A stretch of DNA of 64,000 nt from Zhongshania aquimaris. GTDB taxonomy: Bacteria > Pseudomonadota > Gammaproteobacteria > Pseudomonadales > Spongiibacteraceae. Location of the stretch: contig NZ_JAHWDQ010000001.1 in NCBI RefSeq assembly GCF_019312595.1, positions 124,001 through 188,000 of the forward strand. The letters are read 5' to 3'. This document shows, piece after piece, positions 43,530-52,852 of the stretch (position 1 is its first letter; every line of letters begins with the position of its first letter). The notes under the pieces were generated by a model. The model saw nothing but the letters and a program-made list of their open reading frames with translations. It made no database searches and was not told the origin of the DNA. The translations under genes were made by a program, and so were the position numbers.

Positions 43530-45167
43530 TTACTGATCAGCGTTGTTCTGTTCTTTAACGGATTGAAACACGTCACCGTCGAGAATATTCAACTCTACGC
43601 GACGGTTTTCAGCACGCCCTGCCGGATTGTCACTGCCATCGTCATTTTCGTTGCTAGCAACGGGAACAGATTCGCCATAGCCACGATATGCAAGACGCTT
43701 TTCTTCAATGCCTGCTTCGATCAAATAGTTATACACGGTCGCTGCACGAGCGTAAGAAAGACGGATATTGTAGTCATCACTGCCTTTGGCATCAGTATGC
43801 CCATCCACAGCTACCAAGGCTGCTGGCTTAGCCCCAAGAACCCTGACTGCATGTTCAAGAATTGGCAACGACTCTGGCGTAAGATCAGCGCGATCGAATT
43901 CAAAATTAACGCCACGCAAAACAAGCGCCGCATCTTCGGTTAAGTGACAGCCGGTTAAAAAGACTGGCATATCAGCCGGCGTATCTAAACACTCATCGCG
44001 ATCATCACAAACGCCGTCAGCATCCAAATCTTTACAGCTATCCAGCAAAGCTAGATTATTGCGATCCGCGCAGCCCACCCCACCGGTAGCAGCACAATTA
44101 CCTGCATCACCACCACCAGAGCCATCGCCACCATTACCCGCCTCATTCGCTACTGCAACCGTAATTAAACCGCCATTTCCAGATCCAGGCCCGTTCAGCG
44201 CGCCCACAGCGACTAATCCACCATTCGCCGAGTTAGCACCGTTTAATGCACCAACAGCAACGGTTTCGGAATTACCTGAATTATCGCCATTCAACACAGC
44301 AATTGCGCCAAAGTCAGAATTACCGGAATTATCGCCATTCAATACCGCCAGCCCCGCGCTACCGCCATTACCGACATTGTCGCCAGACAAAACAGCTGCG
44401 CCAACAGCATCGCTGTTACCGGAATTACTGCCAGATATTGCAGCTATGCCAGCAAGACTGCCGTTGCCACTATTGCTGCCACTTAAAACAGAAACACCAA
44501 TCAAATCGCCATTGCCTGAATTATTACCAGACAATACTGCAAGACCAATTATGCCGCCGTTACCTGAAGAACCGGGTGTTAACAACGCAATTCCGGCCAA
44601 GCCGTCTGCAGCGGCGTTACCCGAGTCAGCCGCACCAAGTAAGGCTAGACCTATTGGCTGACCATCTAAGCCCGGCAGCGACAACATTTGAGCCATCTGA
44701 ACACCACCAGCAGTAAGCTGGTCGGTAAGACCTTCTAGTGCGCCCACCACGGGAACCACTATCGCTCCCTCAGGACCAACTAAACTGCGCAGTTGCGTGA
44801 CAATGCCGCTTTCATAATTTAAGCCAAGCGCACCTATTAACTGCGACAAGCCCAGTGCATCTAAAGGTATTGCCGTTCCCGAGCCAGTTTTATTTCCAAA
44901 ACCTAGAAGCTCACCGGAAGCCAAGGTAAGGCCTAGATCATTCTCTGGGTTGAGGGCATCCGCGCCAAGAAAGTCATTGTCGCCAGTGCCCACGGGGTCC
45001 AAAACTGAGGCCCCGACGGTCCCGACTGTCGTTCCGACCTCCGATAAAAGCTGAGTTAAACCTAAGGTATTAAGTAGATCTGTAAGAGCATCTGCTGTTG
45101 CAACCGTCGAAAATAACAATGCCATCGTCACAGTAAATATAGACAATAGCTTGCGTAAACACGCCAT
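43530..45167 (-). CDS. Secreted OmpA-domain protein with 16-residue SGN repeats
   Basis: A 545-residue envelope protein. Parts in order: signal peptide (MACLRKLLSIFTVTMALLFSTVATA-DA); a Gly/Leu-rich domain (about 26-173); roughly ten 16-residue repeats of the type L-A-V-L-S-G-x-N-S-G-N-G (174-347); a Gly/Asp linker with two Cys; a thrombospondin-3-like calcium motif (DLDADGVCDDRDECLD); and an OmpA C-terminal peptidoglycan-binding domain (FEFDRADLTPES...GHTDAKGSDDYNIRLS...NRRVEL). The ATG at 45167 is preceded by GGGGAG. It may be a surface or periplasmic beta-solenoid anchored to the wall. The linked TpsB-like gene makes it a candidate exoprotein. No TPS haemagglutination domain is seen. Confidence 0.82.
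   Translation of the reverse strand: MACLRKLLSIFTVTMALLFSTVATADALTDLLNTLGLTQLLSEVGTTVGTVGASVLDPVGTGDNDFLGADALNPENDLGLTLASGELLGFGNKTGSGTAIPLDALGLSQLIGALGLNYESGIVTQLRSLVGPEGAIVVPVVGALEGLTDQLTAGGVQMAQMLSLPGLDGQPIGLALLGAADSGNAAADGLAGIALLTPGSSGNGGIIGLAVLSGNNSGNGDLIGVSVLSGSNSGNGSLAGIAAISGSNSGNSDAVGAAVLSGDNVGNGGSAGLAVLNGDNSGNSDFGAIAVLNGDNSGNSETVAVGALNGANSANGGLVAVGALNGPGSGNGGLITVAVANEAGNGGDGSGGGDAGNCAATGGVGCADRNNLALLDSCKDLDADGVCDDRDECLDTPADMPVFLTGCHLTEDAALVLRGVNFEFDRADLTPESLPILEHAVRVLGAKPAALVAVDGHTDAKGSDDYNIRLSYARAATVYNYLIEAGIEEKRLAYRGYGESVPVASNENDDGSDNPAGRAENRRVELNILDGDVFQSVKEQNNADQ
44127..44648 (-). repeat. 48-bp tandem repeat array (about ten copies) coding the SGN repeats
   Basis: The region codes for successive 16-residue units such as LAVLSGNNSGNGDLIG, VSVLSGSNSGNGSLAG and IAVLNGDNSGNSETVA. 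Most copies are exactly 16 residues; the second is longer by three. The hydrophobic tetrad followed by an Asn/Gly turn is the pattern of a beta-solenoid with one turn per unit. The array ends in a degraded copy (VAVANEAGNGG). Confidence 0.85.
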
Positions 45168-45839
45168 TATAACGCTCCCCAATGAACACTAAATCTCCAA
45201 CTCAATTGTCGAAGACACATTACCAAAACCACACGCCAGACGACCGCCAGCAATCGCTTTGCTAGTGGTCACAAAATTCTAACGACGAATAAATAAGGGA
45301 ATTAAATACAGCTGAGAAGATTTGCCGAAAATATTGCGAGATATAAGAGCGTGTTTTCCGCAGCTGCCTTTAAAAACAGCTGCAACATTACATTTTCGCA
45401 AACAAATTGCGTACACAGACCAAAATTGCATTCTCCATGTACGCAGCAGAAACCCTCTACTGGAACGTCATTGTTCCGCGGTACTTAACAACACAAAAGA
45501 AAATACCTGCGAACTAAAAACACAGGCTAAAGCTATGGCACTAATACTAATCAAAGGCTTGAAGCTTAAATAGCGAAGCAATAGGTAAAAACCACTATTA
45601 ATATTGTTTTGTGACGGCAATCACATAGGCAAAACGCGAGAATGGCTACTACGACACATTCGAAGCAACTTGCCCGCTTGACGACTTGGATAAATTTAAT
45701 AAAAACCAGAACTTAGGAGGAGATAAGGTGTGGCGAAAAACTGAAACCGCTATCAAAAAAAAACAGATAAAAACAAACATTAAAAATGCGATCTGAGCGT
45801 CGAAAACGCTAACTATCTTTAGTGGAGATATTTAGAAAA
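45168..45839. other. Non-coding gap between the secretion locus and tRNA operon
   Basis: A 670-bp AT-rich stretch. It should contain the promoter of the OmpA-repeat gene on the minus strand, and the 3' side of the tRNA transcript. A weak frame with a TTG start at 45322-45573 has no recognisable features and I do not accept it. I found no hairpin with a T run and no repeats. Confidence 0.5.
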
Positions 45840-45916
45840 TGGGGTGGCCGACGGGGCTTGAACCCGCGACAACAGGAATCACAATCCTGGACTCTACCAA
45901 CTGAGCTACGGCCACC
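45840..45916 (-). tRNA. tRNA-His (GTG)
   Basis: A full cloverleaf on the minus strand: GTGGCCG acceptor arm pairs with CGGCCAC, anticodon loop TTGTGAT gives GTG, and the T arm has GGTTCAAG. The extra 5' G at -1 pairs with C73, the mark of tRNA-His. The CCA end is encoded. Last gene of the three-tRNA operon. Confidence 0.97.
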
Positions 45917-45941
45917 ATTGGGGAAAAAATCGTCCTGTAAA

Positions 45942-46018
<77 letters not shown>

Positions 46019-46046
46019 AAAACCGTCCGAACTGAGATACGAAAAA

Positions 46047-46123
46047 TGGTCGGGGTAGAGAGATTCGAACTCCCGACATCCTGCTCCCAAAGCAGGCGCG
46101 CTACCAGACTGCGCTATACCCCG
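46047..46123 (-). tRNA. tRNA-Pro (TGG)
   Basis: Acceptor CGGGGTA pairs with TACCCCG, starting with the unusual C1-G72 pair of bacterial tRNA-Pro. Anticodon loop TTTGGGA gives TGG; T arm has AGTTCGAATCT and CCA is encoded. It is the first gene of the operon, about 40 bp after the promoter. Confidence 0.97.
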
Positions 46124-46161
46124 TTTTTCGTTTCCCGTATGCCCCGCTACAGGAGCTGCGC

Positions 46162-46190
46162 ATGATACGCAGACCTTTTTATCTCGTCAA
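46162..46190 (-). promoter_or_regulatory. Sigma-70 promoter of the tRNA Pro-Arg-His operon
   Basis: On the minus strand TTGACG and TATCAT are separated by exactly 17 bases, followed by a G/C-rich discriminator (GCGC). This is a near-consensus stable-RNA promoter and probably under stringent control. Confidence 0.85.
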
Positions 46191-46294
46191 CGGTTTTGGG
46201 AAAAATTATTCGATTGATTTGTTGGCCTGTAGTTTGTGCACATGCGACAATAACATCTTAATTTGAATCATCTTTTTATGCGAGACCTATCTGA

Positions 46295-47140
46295 ATGACG
46301 GCGTTGATTTTAGACGGCAAAACACTGGCGGCAAGCTGGGAAGAACAACTCACAAACCGCGTTACGGCGCTAAAAAGCCGTTCAAACGGCCGCACTCCCA
46401 TACTAGCGACAATCTTAGTTGGCGATGACCCCGCCTCCGCTACTTACGTCAAGATGAAGGGCAATGCCTGTCGACGCGTAGGCATGGATTCATTGGCGGT
46501 GGAAATGCCCGGATCGACCACCACAGAGCAGTTGCTGGCCAAAATTGATGAGTTAAATAGCGACCCAAATGTTCACGGCATTTTGCTACAACACCCCGTT
46601 CCAGAGCAAATAGACGAGCGCGCTTGTTTCGATGCGATTGCTCTTCACAAAGATGTAGACGGCGTGACCTGCCTCGGCTTCGGTCGCATGGCAATGGGCG
46701 AAGAAGCTTATGGCTGCGCCACCCCCAAGGGCATTATGCGTATACTAGAGCACTACGAGATTGGGATCGAAGGCAAGCATGCCGTTGTAGTCGGTCGTAG
46801 CGCCATTCTCGGCAAGCCAATGGCCATGATGCTACTTGAGGCCAATGCCACTGTGACTATCTGCCACTCACGCACGCAAAACCTTCCAGCCTTGATAAAG
46901 CAGGCGGATATTTTAGTCGGCGCAGTGGGTAAACCTGAATTTATCAAGGCGGAATGGATTAAAGACGGCGCGGTTGTTGTCGATGCCGGCTACCATCCGG
47001 GCGGCGTCGGCGATATTGAGCTTGCACCTCTAGTCGATCGGGTTAGTGCTTACACTCCTGTACCAGGCGGGGTTGGCCCCATGACGATCAATACTCTGAT
47101 ATTCCAAAGCGTGGACTCCGGCGAAAAAGCCATCGCCTAA
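46295..47140 (+). CDS. folD: Methylenetetrahydrofolate dehydrogenase/cyclohydrolase
   Basis: Interconverts 5,10-methylene-, methenyl- and 10-formyl-tetrahydrofolate. The 281-residue protein has the catalytic Lys in [14 protein letters not shown], the substrate motif [15 protein letters not shown] replaced by TPKGIMRIL, the NADP site [17 protein letters not shown], and [14 protein letters not shown] near the end. It sits just downstream of the divergent tRNA operon; the plus-strand series continues with the acyltransferase gene 14 bases further on. Balances with purU at 25936 in one-carbon flux. Confidence 0.96.
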   Translation: MTALILDGKTLAASWEEQLTNRVTALKSRSNGRTPILATILVGDDPASATYVKMKGNACRRVGMDSLAVEMPGSTTTEQLLAKIDELNSDPNVHGILLQHPVPEQIDERACFDAIALHKDVDGVTCLGFGRMAMGEEAYGCATPKGIMRILEHYEIGIEGKHAVVVGRSAILGKPMAMMLLEANATVTICHSRTQNLPALIKQADILVGAVGKPEFIKAEWIKDGAVVVDAGYHPGGVGDIELAPLVDRVSAYTPVPGGVGPMTINTLIFQSVDSGEKAIA

Positions 47141-47154
47141 CACGGACAAGCATC

Positions 47155-47802
47155 ATGGCTAGGGTAAACAAACCACCCAAAAAAATAGGACCCGCGCAGA
47201 GGTTTGCGCGGCTGCTGCTTAGCGGTATTCTGCAGATCTTCTTCTGGGTAATGAATACTCTGCGCTTTAAAGGCCAGCTGGCGTTAGAACAACCCTGCGT
47301 GATGGCGGTTTATCACGACGAACTCCTCCCCATTATTCACAGATATAAAAACCAGAATATCGCCGCAATAGCCTCACAAAATCATTTCGGCTACTCGATA
47401 GCCATGGTGATGGAACGCTACACCTATGAAGTCGCCCTCGGTTCGCCGAGCCGGGGCGGCAAAGACGCCTTTGTGCAGCTACTTAAGGCGGCGAGAAAAG
47501 GCAAAACCGTCGCCTTCGCCGTCGATGGCTCTCGCGGCCCCCGCCATGAAATGAAAGCCGGCGCAGTCGTGTTAGCCATGCGGGCAAAGGTGCCGCTCTA
47601 CCTCATCCGAGCGGACTATCAAGGCTGGAGAATTGAGTCAACTTGGGACAAATCTAAATTCCCGAAACCCTTTGGTAATGTGACCTTGCACAGCGAGCGC
47701 TTTCCACTAGAAGACTTTGACGGCCAAGACATTGAACGTATTGTTAGCGCCGCAGAAAAGAGATTAGCGGCCCTGTTACCGGATGATTATCAGCCAAAAT
47801 GA
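47155..47802 (+). CDS. DUF374 lysophospholipid-acyltransferase-like protein
   Basis: A 215-residue protein related to membrane glycerolipid acyltransferases. It has an N-terminal hydrophobic anchor (LLLSGILQIFFWVMNTL), a diverged HxxxxD site (YHDELLP), and the characteristic VDGSRGPRHEMKAGAVVLAMRAKVPLY block of DUF374. Such proteins acylate lipid or lipid A precursors in some bacteria; the substrate here is unknown. It overlaps the VanZ gene by four bases (ATGA). Confidence 0.87.
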   Translation: MARVNKPPKKIGPAQRFARLLLSGILQIFFWVMNTLRFKGQLALEQPCVMAVYHDELLPIIHRYKNQNIAAIASQNHFGYSIAMVMERYTYEVALGSPSRGGKDAFVQLLKAARKGKTVAFAVDGSRGPRHEMKAGAVVLAMRAKVPLYLIRADYQGWRIESTWDKSKFPKPFGNVTLHSERFPLEDFDGQDIERIVSAAEKRLAALLPDDYQPK

Positions 47803-48155
47803 CACTCACCGGAAACACGCTCAGACTCCTGCCCGTTCTGAGCTTCGCGCTTTTCATCGCTTATTTTTCAATACTGCCCTCAGCGGCGATGCCAGACCTA
47901 AACCTGTGGGACAAGCTTCAGCACTTTGGCGCCTACCTGGTGTTTGTCTTATTGACCTACCCGCTGACGCTTAAACGTCACCATTTACACCTTGCCGTCA
48001 TTGCAATTTGTGCCTACGGCGGTCTACTGGAGATAGCGCAAGCCTATTCACCAGGTCGTTATGCGTCGATATTAGATTTCCTTGCAAATAGCCTAGGCGC
48101 TATTTTCGGCCTACTGTTACTCAGACTTTGTCCGCCAATCAAACAGCTCGGTTAA
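47799..48155 (+). CDS. VanZ family membrane protein
   Basis: A 118-residue protein with about four membrane helices. It has the VanZ pattern: first helix, PNLNLWDKLQHFGAYLVFVLLTYP-like segment (here MPDLNLWDKLQHFGAYL), central helices, then ARYASILDFLANSLGAIFG-like (GRYASILDFLANSLGAIFGLLLL). VanZ proteins are found beside glycopeptide-resistance genes but are mostly of unknown function; nothing here indicates resistance. Translation is coupled to the acyltransferase by ATGA. Confidence 0.85.
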   Translation: MTLTGNTLRLLPVLSFALFIAYFSILPSAAMPDLNLWDKLQHFGAYLVFVLLTYPLTLKRHHLHLAVIAICAYGGLLEIAQAYSPGRYASILDFLANSLGAIFGLLLLRLCPPIKQLG

Positions 48156-48157
48156 GA

Positions 48158-48865
48158 CTAAGATTCACTCGGACTATAAAGCAGCAACGCCGCAGCGAGA
48201 CTAGCAAGCCTGCGCCGCTCAACTGGGGATAATTTGCTGTCGATCCACACACCGCCTTCGTTCATCACCTGAATTGCTGCAAGCTGCAGGCCATCGCGAT
48301 AAACGAGATAGCCTACAATCTTACCAACAGGCCAAGCGCTGCCTTCTAGCTCATCAGTGCCAAGCACTTCGTATACCGGCATCGCCTCTTTGCTGGAGAA
48401 TAAATAGCCGTGTAAGTGTTCGTCGTTAGCTGCCATCACCAGCTTCCAAGCAACGGTTTCGCCCCACTCTAACAACGAGCAATTCAGAAAGGATTCGGCA
48501 TCAACGATCCACCTGGCGTCGCCGCCGAGCACGCCGCGAAGATTCACGTGGTCGCTGTCTTCTCCACTTTTACAATCAAGCTGGGCAACGTTGTCGGCGC
48601 CATCAGAGAATGAAAAGCGATATGCACCGGCTTGGCGAACACTTTCAAAATCGCCAATTTCGAGCGTGCTAGTCTTGTCCCAATCGCGATCAACCTTGCC
48701 AGTGACAAAAGACGCAAAACCGAGACGCTGATTAATCAACCAGCCTTGCCGGCCAGTAACAGGAAAATAATCTGCCGCCGCCAAGAAGCCACCATCTAAC
48801 AATAGGTTTGGTGTGGTGCACCCGACGAGTACTGCAAACATCCATAGAAGAATACTTTTTTTCAC
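48158..48865 (-). CDS. Predicted lipoprotein of unknown function
   Basis: A 235-residue protein starting MKKSILLWMFAVLVGCTTPN, with a lipobox (LVGC) and Cys16 as the lipidation site; Thr-Thr at +2/+3 favours transfer to the outer membrane. The rest contains many beta strands (IGDFESVRQAGAYRFSFSDG, WIVDAESFLNCSLLEW) and two Cys that could pair. I do not recognise a domain. It converges on the VanZ gene two bases away and lies downstream of cysS. Confidence 0.7.
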   Translation of the reverse strand: MKKSILLWMFAVLVGCTTPNLLLDGGFLAAADYFPVTGRQGWLINQRLGFASFVTGKVDRDWDKTSTLEIGDFESVRQAGAYRFSFSDGADNVAQLDCKSGEDSDHVNLRGVLGGDARWIVDAESFLNCSLLEWGETVAWKLVMAANDEHLHGYLFSSKEAMPVYEVLGTDELEGSAWPVGKIVGYLVYRDGLQLAAIQVMNEGGVWIDSKLSPVERRRLASLAAALLLYSPSES

Positions 48866-48921
48866 CGCAACGCCCTACGCAATAGATAATTGATTTTAAC
48901 AGCCCTTGCGACGAGATGCCT

Positions 48922-50325
48922 TTATTCACGGCGCCAAGTAGTACCCTCGCGGCTGTCTTCTAAAATGACACCCTGCGCCTTTAAGGAATCGCGAATTTCA
49001 TCTGCACGAGCAAATTGCCGATCTTTCTTGGCTTGCACACGCTCTGCAATTAACGCCTCAATAGCGTCAGCCGCTAACTGATCACCGCTACCCGCCTGTA
49101 AAAACTCATCGGCTGATAACTGTAAAATACCGAGCACGGCCGCCATGGATTTTAAATTGCGAGCCAAACACGCAACGCGATCCGTTTCGAGTGCTTCTTT
49201 TGCGCTATTTAACTCTCTTACCATATCGTAAAGCACCGCCAAGGCAACGGGTGCATTAAAATCGTCTGCCATAGCGGCATCAAATCGATTAACGTAAACA
49301 TCGTCCTTATCTAGCTCTGCATAAGGTCGCGCGATGACAACATCCAATCCTTTAAAGGCGTGATAAAAACGCTCCAGGTTTTGCTTGGCAATAAGTAAAT
49401 TATCTTCTGAATAATTAATAGCGCTGCGGTAGTGGCTGGAAATAAGAAAATAACGCACCACTTCCGGATGATAGCGATCGAGAATTTCACGAATGGTGAA
49501 AAAATTCCCCAACGATTTCGACATTTTCTCATTATCGACCCGCACCGCGCCGGCATGCATCCACGTTTGCGCGTAGCGCTGTCCTGTTGCCGCCTCAGAC
49601 TGCGCTATCTCGTTTTCATGATGCGGGAAAACCAAATCCGGCCCACCACCATGTATGTCGAAGGTATTTCCCAAGCAGCAAGTAGACATAGCTGAACATT
49701 CAATATGCCAGCCCGGGCGGCCCTTCCCCCAAGGCGACGGCCAGCTCACTCCATCGTCTTTAACCGCTTTCCACAATGCAAAGTCACGGGGGTCATCTTT
49801 GGCTTCATCGACCGCAATACGCGCGCCAGATAACAACTCATCCGGGTTTTTACCCGATAACTTTCCGTAGTCGGCAAATGCAGTGACCCGATAATACACA
49901 TCGCCATTTGCAGCGGTATAGGCGAAGCCCTTTTCTATCAACGTGGCGATCATGGTCAAGATATCAGCGATATGAGCGGTCGCTCTGGGCTCCATATCTG
50001 GCGGCATAATATCCAGCCGCGCGGCATCTTCGTGCATGGCCTTAATAAAACGCTCAGTTAACGCTTCAAAGGGCTCATTATTTTCATCCGCCCTGCGCAA
50101 TATTTTGTCGTCGATATCAGTGATATTGCGCACGTAGTTGACATCAAAACCCTTGCCACGCAAATACCGTGTAATGACGTCAAACGCCACCAACACCCGC
50201 GCATGTCCGAGATGACAGAAGTCGTATACCGTCATACCGCAGACGTACATATTAATTTTGCCGTCCTGCAATGGCACAAGAGGCTGCTTGCTACGGCTGA
50301 GGGTGTTGTAGATTTGAATCGTCAT
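48922..50325 (-). CDS. cysS: Cysteinyl-tRNA synthetase
   Basis: Charges tRNA-Cys. A 467-residue class I synthetase with the HIGH motif as HLGH (CHLGHARV), KMSKS in VDNEKMSKSLGNFF (near residue 267), and zinc ligands including Cys28 (MYVCGMT) and GWHIECSAMS and the GGGPDLVFPHHENE His/Glu pair. Length equals the E. coli enzyme (461) closely. The ATG starts MTIQIYNTLSRSKQPLVPLQ. Upstream 184-bp gap separates it from glnS. Confidence 0.97.
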   Translation of the reverse strand: MTIQIYNTLSRSKQPLVPLQDGKINMYVCGMTVYDFCHLGHARVLVAFDVITRYLRGKGFDVNYVRNITDIDDKILRRADENNEPFEALTERFIKAMHEDAARLDIMPPDMEPRATAHIADILTMIATLIEKGFAYTAANGDVYYRVTAFADYGKLSGKNPDELLSGARIAVDEAKDDPRDFALWKAVKDDGVSWPSPWGKGRPGWHIECSAMSTCCLGNTFDIHGGGPDLVFPHHENEIAQSEAATGQRYAQTWMHAGAVRVDNEKMSKSLGNFFTIREILDRYHPEVVRYFLISSHYRSAINYSEDNLLIAKQNLERFYHAFKGLDVVIARPYAELDKDDVYVNRFDAAMADDFNAPVALAVLYDMVRELNSAKEALETDRVACLARNLKSMAAVLGILQLSADEFLQAGSGDQLAADAIEALIAERVQAKKDRQFARADEIRDSLKAQGVILEDSREGTTWRRE

Positions 50326-50509
50326 AAATGATCGCTTAATGCTGGACGGGGGACGGGAAATGCAACGTCAAAATCAACCCAAGCCCGTTATAAAAATTTG
50401 ATTATATCCATCAGCTGCCAGGCTTCAGACTCGAAGCGGGAAAACAGCTTTTGCGTCTCCCCTCTCCGGTCTAGCATCTAGCGCCATCGCTTTCGACAGA
50501 CATCCGACC

Positions 50510-52189
50510 TCAGACGTCCGACTCCTTGCCCCACGTATCACGAAGGGCAATCGTGCGGTTAAATACCGGCGCACCGCTTGTGTGCTCAAGCTTGTCGGCA
50601 ACAAAATAGCCCGTTCGCTCAAATTGAAAACTCGCCTCTGGCGCCGCGTCGGCAAGGCTCGGTTCAATCCAACAATGCTCAATGATGCTCAATGACGCTG
50701 GATTAACATGATCAAGAAACTCTTCCCCGCCTCTATCTGGCGATTCATGAGTAAATAGACGATCATATAAACGCACTGTCGCCTGCTTACCGTGACTTGC
50801 CGATACCCAGTGAATAACGCCTTTTGGCTTTATACCGTCTTCTGGGTCAGCACCGTGGGATGCGGCATCGTAGCTGCAATGCACTTCTACAATATTACCG
50901 GCAGCGTCTTTAACAACGGATTCAGCCAACAGTACATAAGCACTGCGCAAACGCACTTTTTTACCTAATACCAAACGTTTGAATTTTTTATTGGCCTCCT
51001 CGCGGAAGTCTTCGCGCTCTATATAAACTTCGCGGCTGAAAGGCAGGCTGCGCTCACCCAAATCATCACGATTGGGGTGACCCGGCGCATTTAACCACTC
51101 GACTTTGTCGTCGGGATAGTTAGTAATAATAATTTTAAGCGGGTCCATTACGCACATGGCGCGCGGTGCATTTTTATCAAGATCATCTCGGATTGCGTGT
51201 TCGAGCATGGCGACATCTACCACACCTTCACTGCGTGCAACACCGACCATATCGCAGAAATTTCTGAGCGCAGCCGCCGTAAATCCGCGGCGGCGCATTC
51301 CCGCGATCGTCGGCATTCGGGGATCATCCCAACCGTCTACCACGCTCTCATCAACAAGCATTTTTAATTTACGCTTGCTGGTCACCGTGTAATTTACATT
51401 CAAACGCGCAAACTCATACTGCTTGGGCTGCGCTGGCACTGGCAAGTTGGCGATAAACCACTCATATAAAGGACGGTGATCTTCAAACTCCAAGGTGCAG
51501 ATTGAATGCGTAATGCCTTCCAGCGCATCTGACTGGCCGTGGGTAAAGTCATATGTCGGATAAATACACCATTTATCACCTGTCTGGTGATGACTCACCT
51601 TGCGAATACGATAAATGATGGGGTCGCGAAGGTTGATATTTGGCGCTGCCATATCAATTTTTGCGCGCAGTACCCTGCTGCCCTCATCAAATTCGCCATT
51701 GCGCATACTGTCAAACAAGGCGAGGTTCTCTTCCACACTGCGGTCGCGATACGGGCTATTTTTACCGGCTTCGGTCAAGGTGCCGCGGTACTCGCGAGCT
51801 TGATCCGCACTTAAGTCGCACACATACGCGTTTCCGTTGCGAACCAAATGCAGTGCGTAGTCGTACAAGGTGTCGAAGTAATCCGATGCATAGCGAATCG
51901 GACCCGACCACTCAAACCCCAACCAGCGGATATCTTCTTGAATAGCATCTATATATGCCTGCTCTTCTTTTGCCGGGTTGGTGTCGTCAAAACGCAGATG
52001 GCAGCGCCCGCCAAACTGCTTGGCAAGACCAAAGTTCAGGCAGATCGATTTAGCGTGACCGATATGTAAAAAACCATTTGGCTCTGGTGGAAAGCGCGTG
52101 ACGAGCTCACCGCTCAAACGACCCGAGGCGATGTCTTCCTTTACGATAGTACGTAGAAAATTATTGCCGGATACTACATTGTCAGTCAT
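50510..52189 (-). CDS. glnS: Glutaminyl-tRNA synthetase
   Basis: Charges tRNA-Gln directly. A 559-residue class I synthetase with the HIGH motif in [16 protein letters not shown], the DDTNPAKEE loop, the KMSKS-like [11 protein letters not shown] (family form VMSKRKL), and the two beta-barrel anticodon-binding domains. I start at the ATG at 52189 ([12 protein letters not shown]), with GGAAC upstream; a TTG at 52210 is possible but gives atypical residues. A full-length C-terminus is present. Diverges from ppiB. Confidence 0.97.
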   Translation of the reverse strand: MTDNVVSGNNFLRTIVKEDIASGRLSGELVTRFPPEPNGFLHIGHAKSICLNFGLAKQFGGRCHLRFDDTNPAKEEQAYIDAIQEDIRWLGFEWSGPIRYASDYFDTLYDYALHLVRNGNAYVCDLSADQAREYRGTLTEAGKNSPYRDRSVEENLALFDSMRNGEFDEGSRVLRAKIDMAAPNINLRDPIIYRIRKVSHHQTGDKWCIYPTYDFTHGQSDALEGITHSICTLEFEDHRPLYEWFIANLPVPAQPKQYEFARLNVNYTVTSKRKLKMLVDESVVDGWDDPRMPTIAGMRRRGFTAAALRNFCDMVGVARSEGVVDVAMLEHAIRDDLDKNAPRAMCVMDPLKIIITNYPDDKVEWLNAPGHPNRDDLGERSLPFSREVYIEREDFREEANKKFKRLVLGKKVRLRSAYVLLAESVVKDAAGNIVEVHCSYDAASHGADPEDGIKPKGVIHWVSASHGKQATVRLYDRLFTHESPDRGGEEFLDHVNPASLSIIEHCWIEPSLADAAPEASFQFERTGYFVADKLEHTSGAPVFNRTIALRDTWGKESDV

Positions 52190-52350
52190 TGATGGGTTCC
52201 AAATGTCCAAAATCGGCGAATTACTGCAAACCGCCGCGGCCGCAAGAATCCGCGCGCGATAAACACAAAGGTTTAGCGCCGGTTTCGCCCCGCAGCCAAA
52301 AGCCGTATTATAGCGGCTTTAATTTCCGGTTATAAGCGAGATCAGCGTAA

Positions 52351-52845
52351 ATGATTATCTTCACTACAAATTTCGGCGACATTAAGGTTGAGCTGGACTT
52401 CGAAAATGCACCAAAAACCTCAGAGAACTTTAAACAGTATGTGCTTGACGGCTATTACGACGGTACTATTTTTCACCGTGTTATCGACGGTTTTATGCTG
52501 CAAGGCGGCGGTTTTGAGCCCGGCATGAAACAAAAAACGACCCGCGCCCCTATCGAAAACGAAGCGGATAACGGCTTAAAAAATGATGTAGGCACCCTGT
52601 CTATGGCCCGTACATCTGACCCCCACTCAGCCAGTTCACAATTTTTTGTTAACGTGAAGAACAATGACTTCCTAAACCACAGCAGTAAAACCATGCAAGG
52701 CTGGGGATACGCGGTATTCGCAAAAGTCGTAGACGGAATGGACGTTGTAAACCAAATCAAAGGCGTTAAAACCACTAGCGTAGCCGGCCATCAAGATGTA
52801 CCAGCAGAAGATGTGATCATTGAAAAAGCGGTTTGGATAGACTGA
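52351..52845 (+). CDS. ppiB: Cytoplasmic cyclophilin-type peptidyl-prolyl isomerase B
   Basis: A 164-residue cyclophilin without signal peptide, starting [17 protein letters not shown]. The catalytic [15 protein letters not shown] (Arg in FHR) and [19 protein letters not shown] segments are intact. It assists proline isomerisation in the cytoplasm. It lies eight bases before lpxH and 161 after glnS, the usual ppiB-lpxH arrangement beside cysS in gammaproteobacteria. Confidence 0.95.
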   Translation: MIIFTTNFGDIKVELDFENAPKTSENFKQYVLDGYYDGTIFHRVIDGFMLQGGGFEPGMKQKTTRAPIENEADNGLKNDVGTLSMARTSDPHSASSQFFVNVKNNDFLNHSSKTMQGWGYAVFAKVVDGMDVVNQIKGVKTTSVAGHQDVPAEDVIIEKAVWID

Positions 52846-52852
52846 TATCGCT

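Noticed and set aside
44127-44648. Regularly spaced repeats resembling a CRISPR array
   Set aside because: The repeats are contiguous, in frame with a coding region, with no unique spacers and no cas genes.
44059-44716. Pro/Ala-rich and Gln/His/Arg-rich frames opposite the OmpA-repeat gene
   Set aside because: They mirror the 48-bp repeat array; low complexity, no ribosome site, and the minus strand has signal peptide and OmpA domain.
45322-45573. 83-codon frame in the gap before the tRNA operon
   Set aside because: TTG start, no ribosome site, mixed composition, no recognisable features.
52300-52326. AAGCCGTATTATAGCGGCTTT hairpin-like sequence before ppiB, considered as terminator
   Set aside because: It lies between divergent genes where no transcript should end; the TATTAT inside is more likely part of a promoter.
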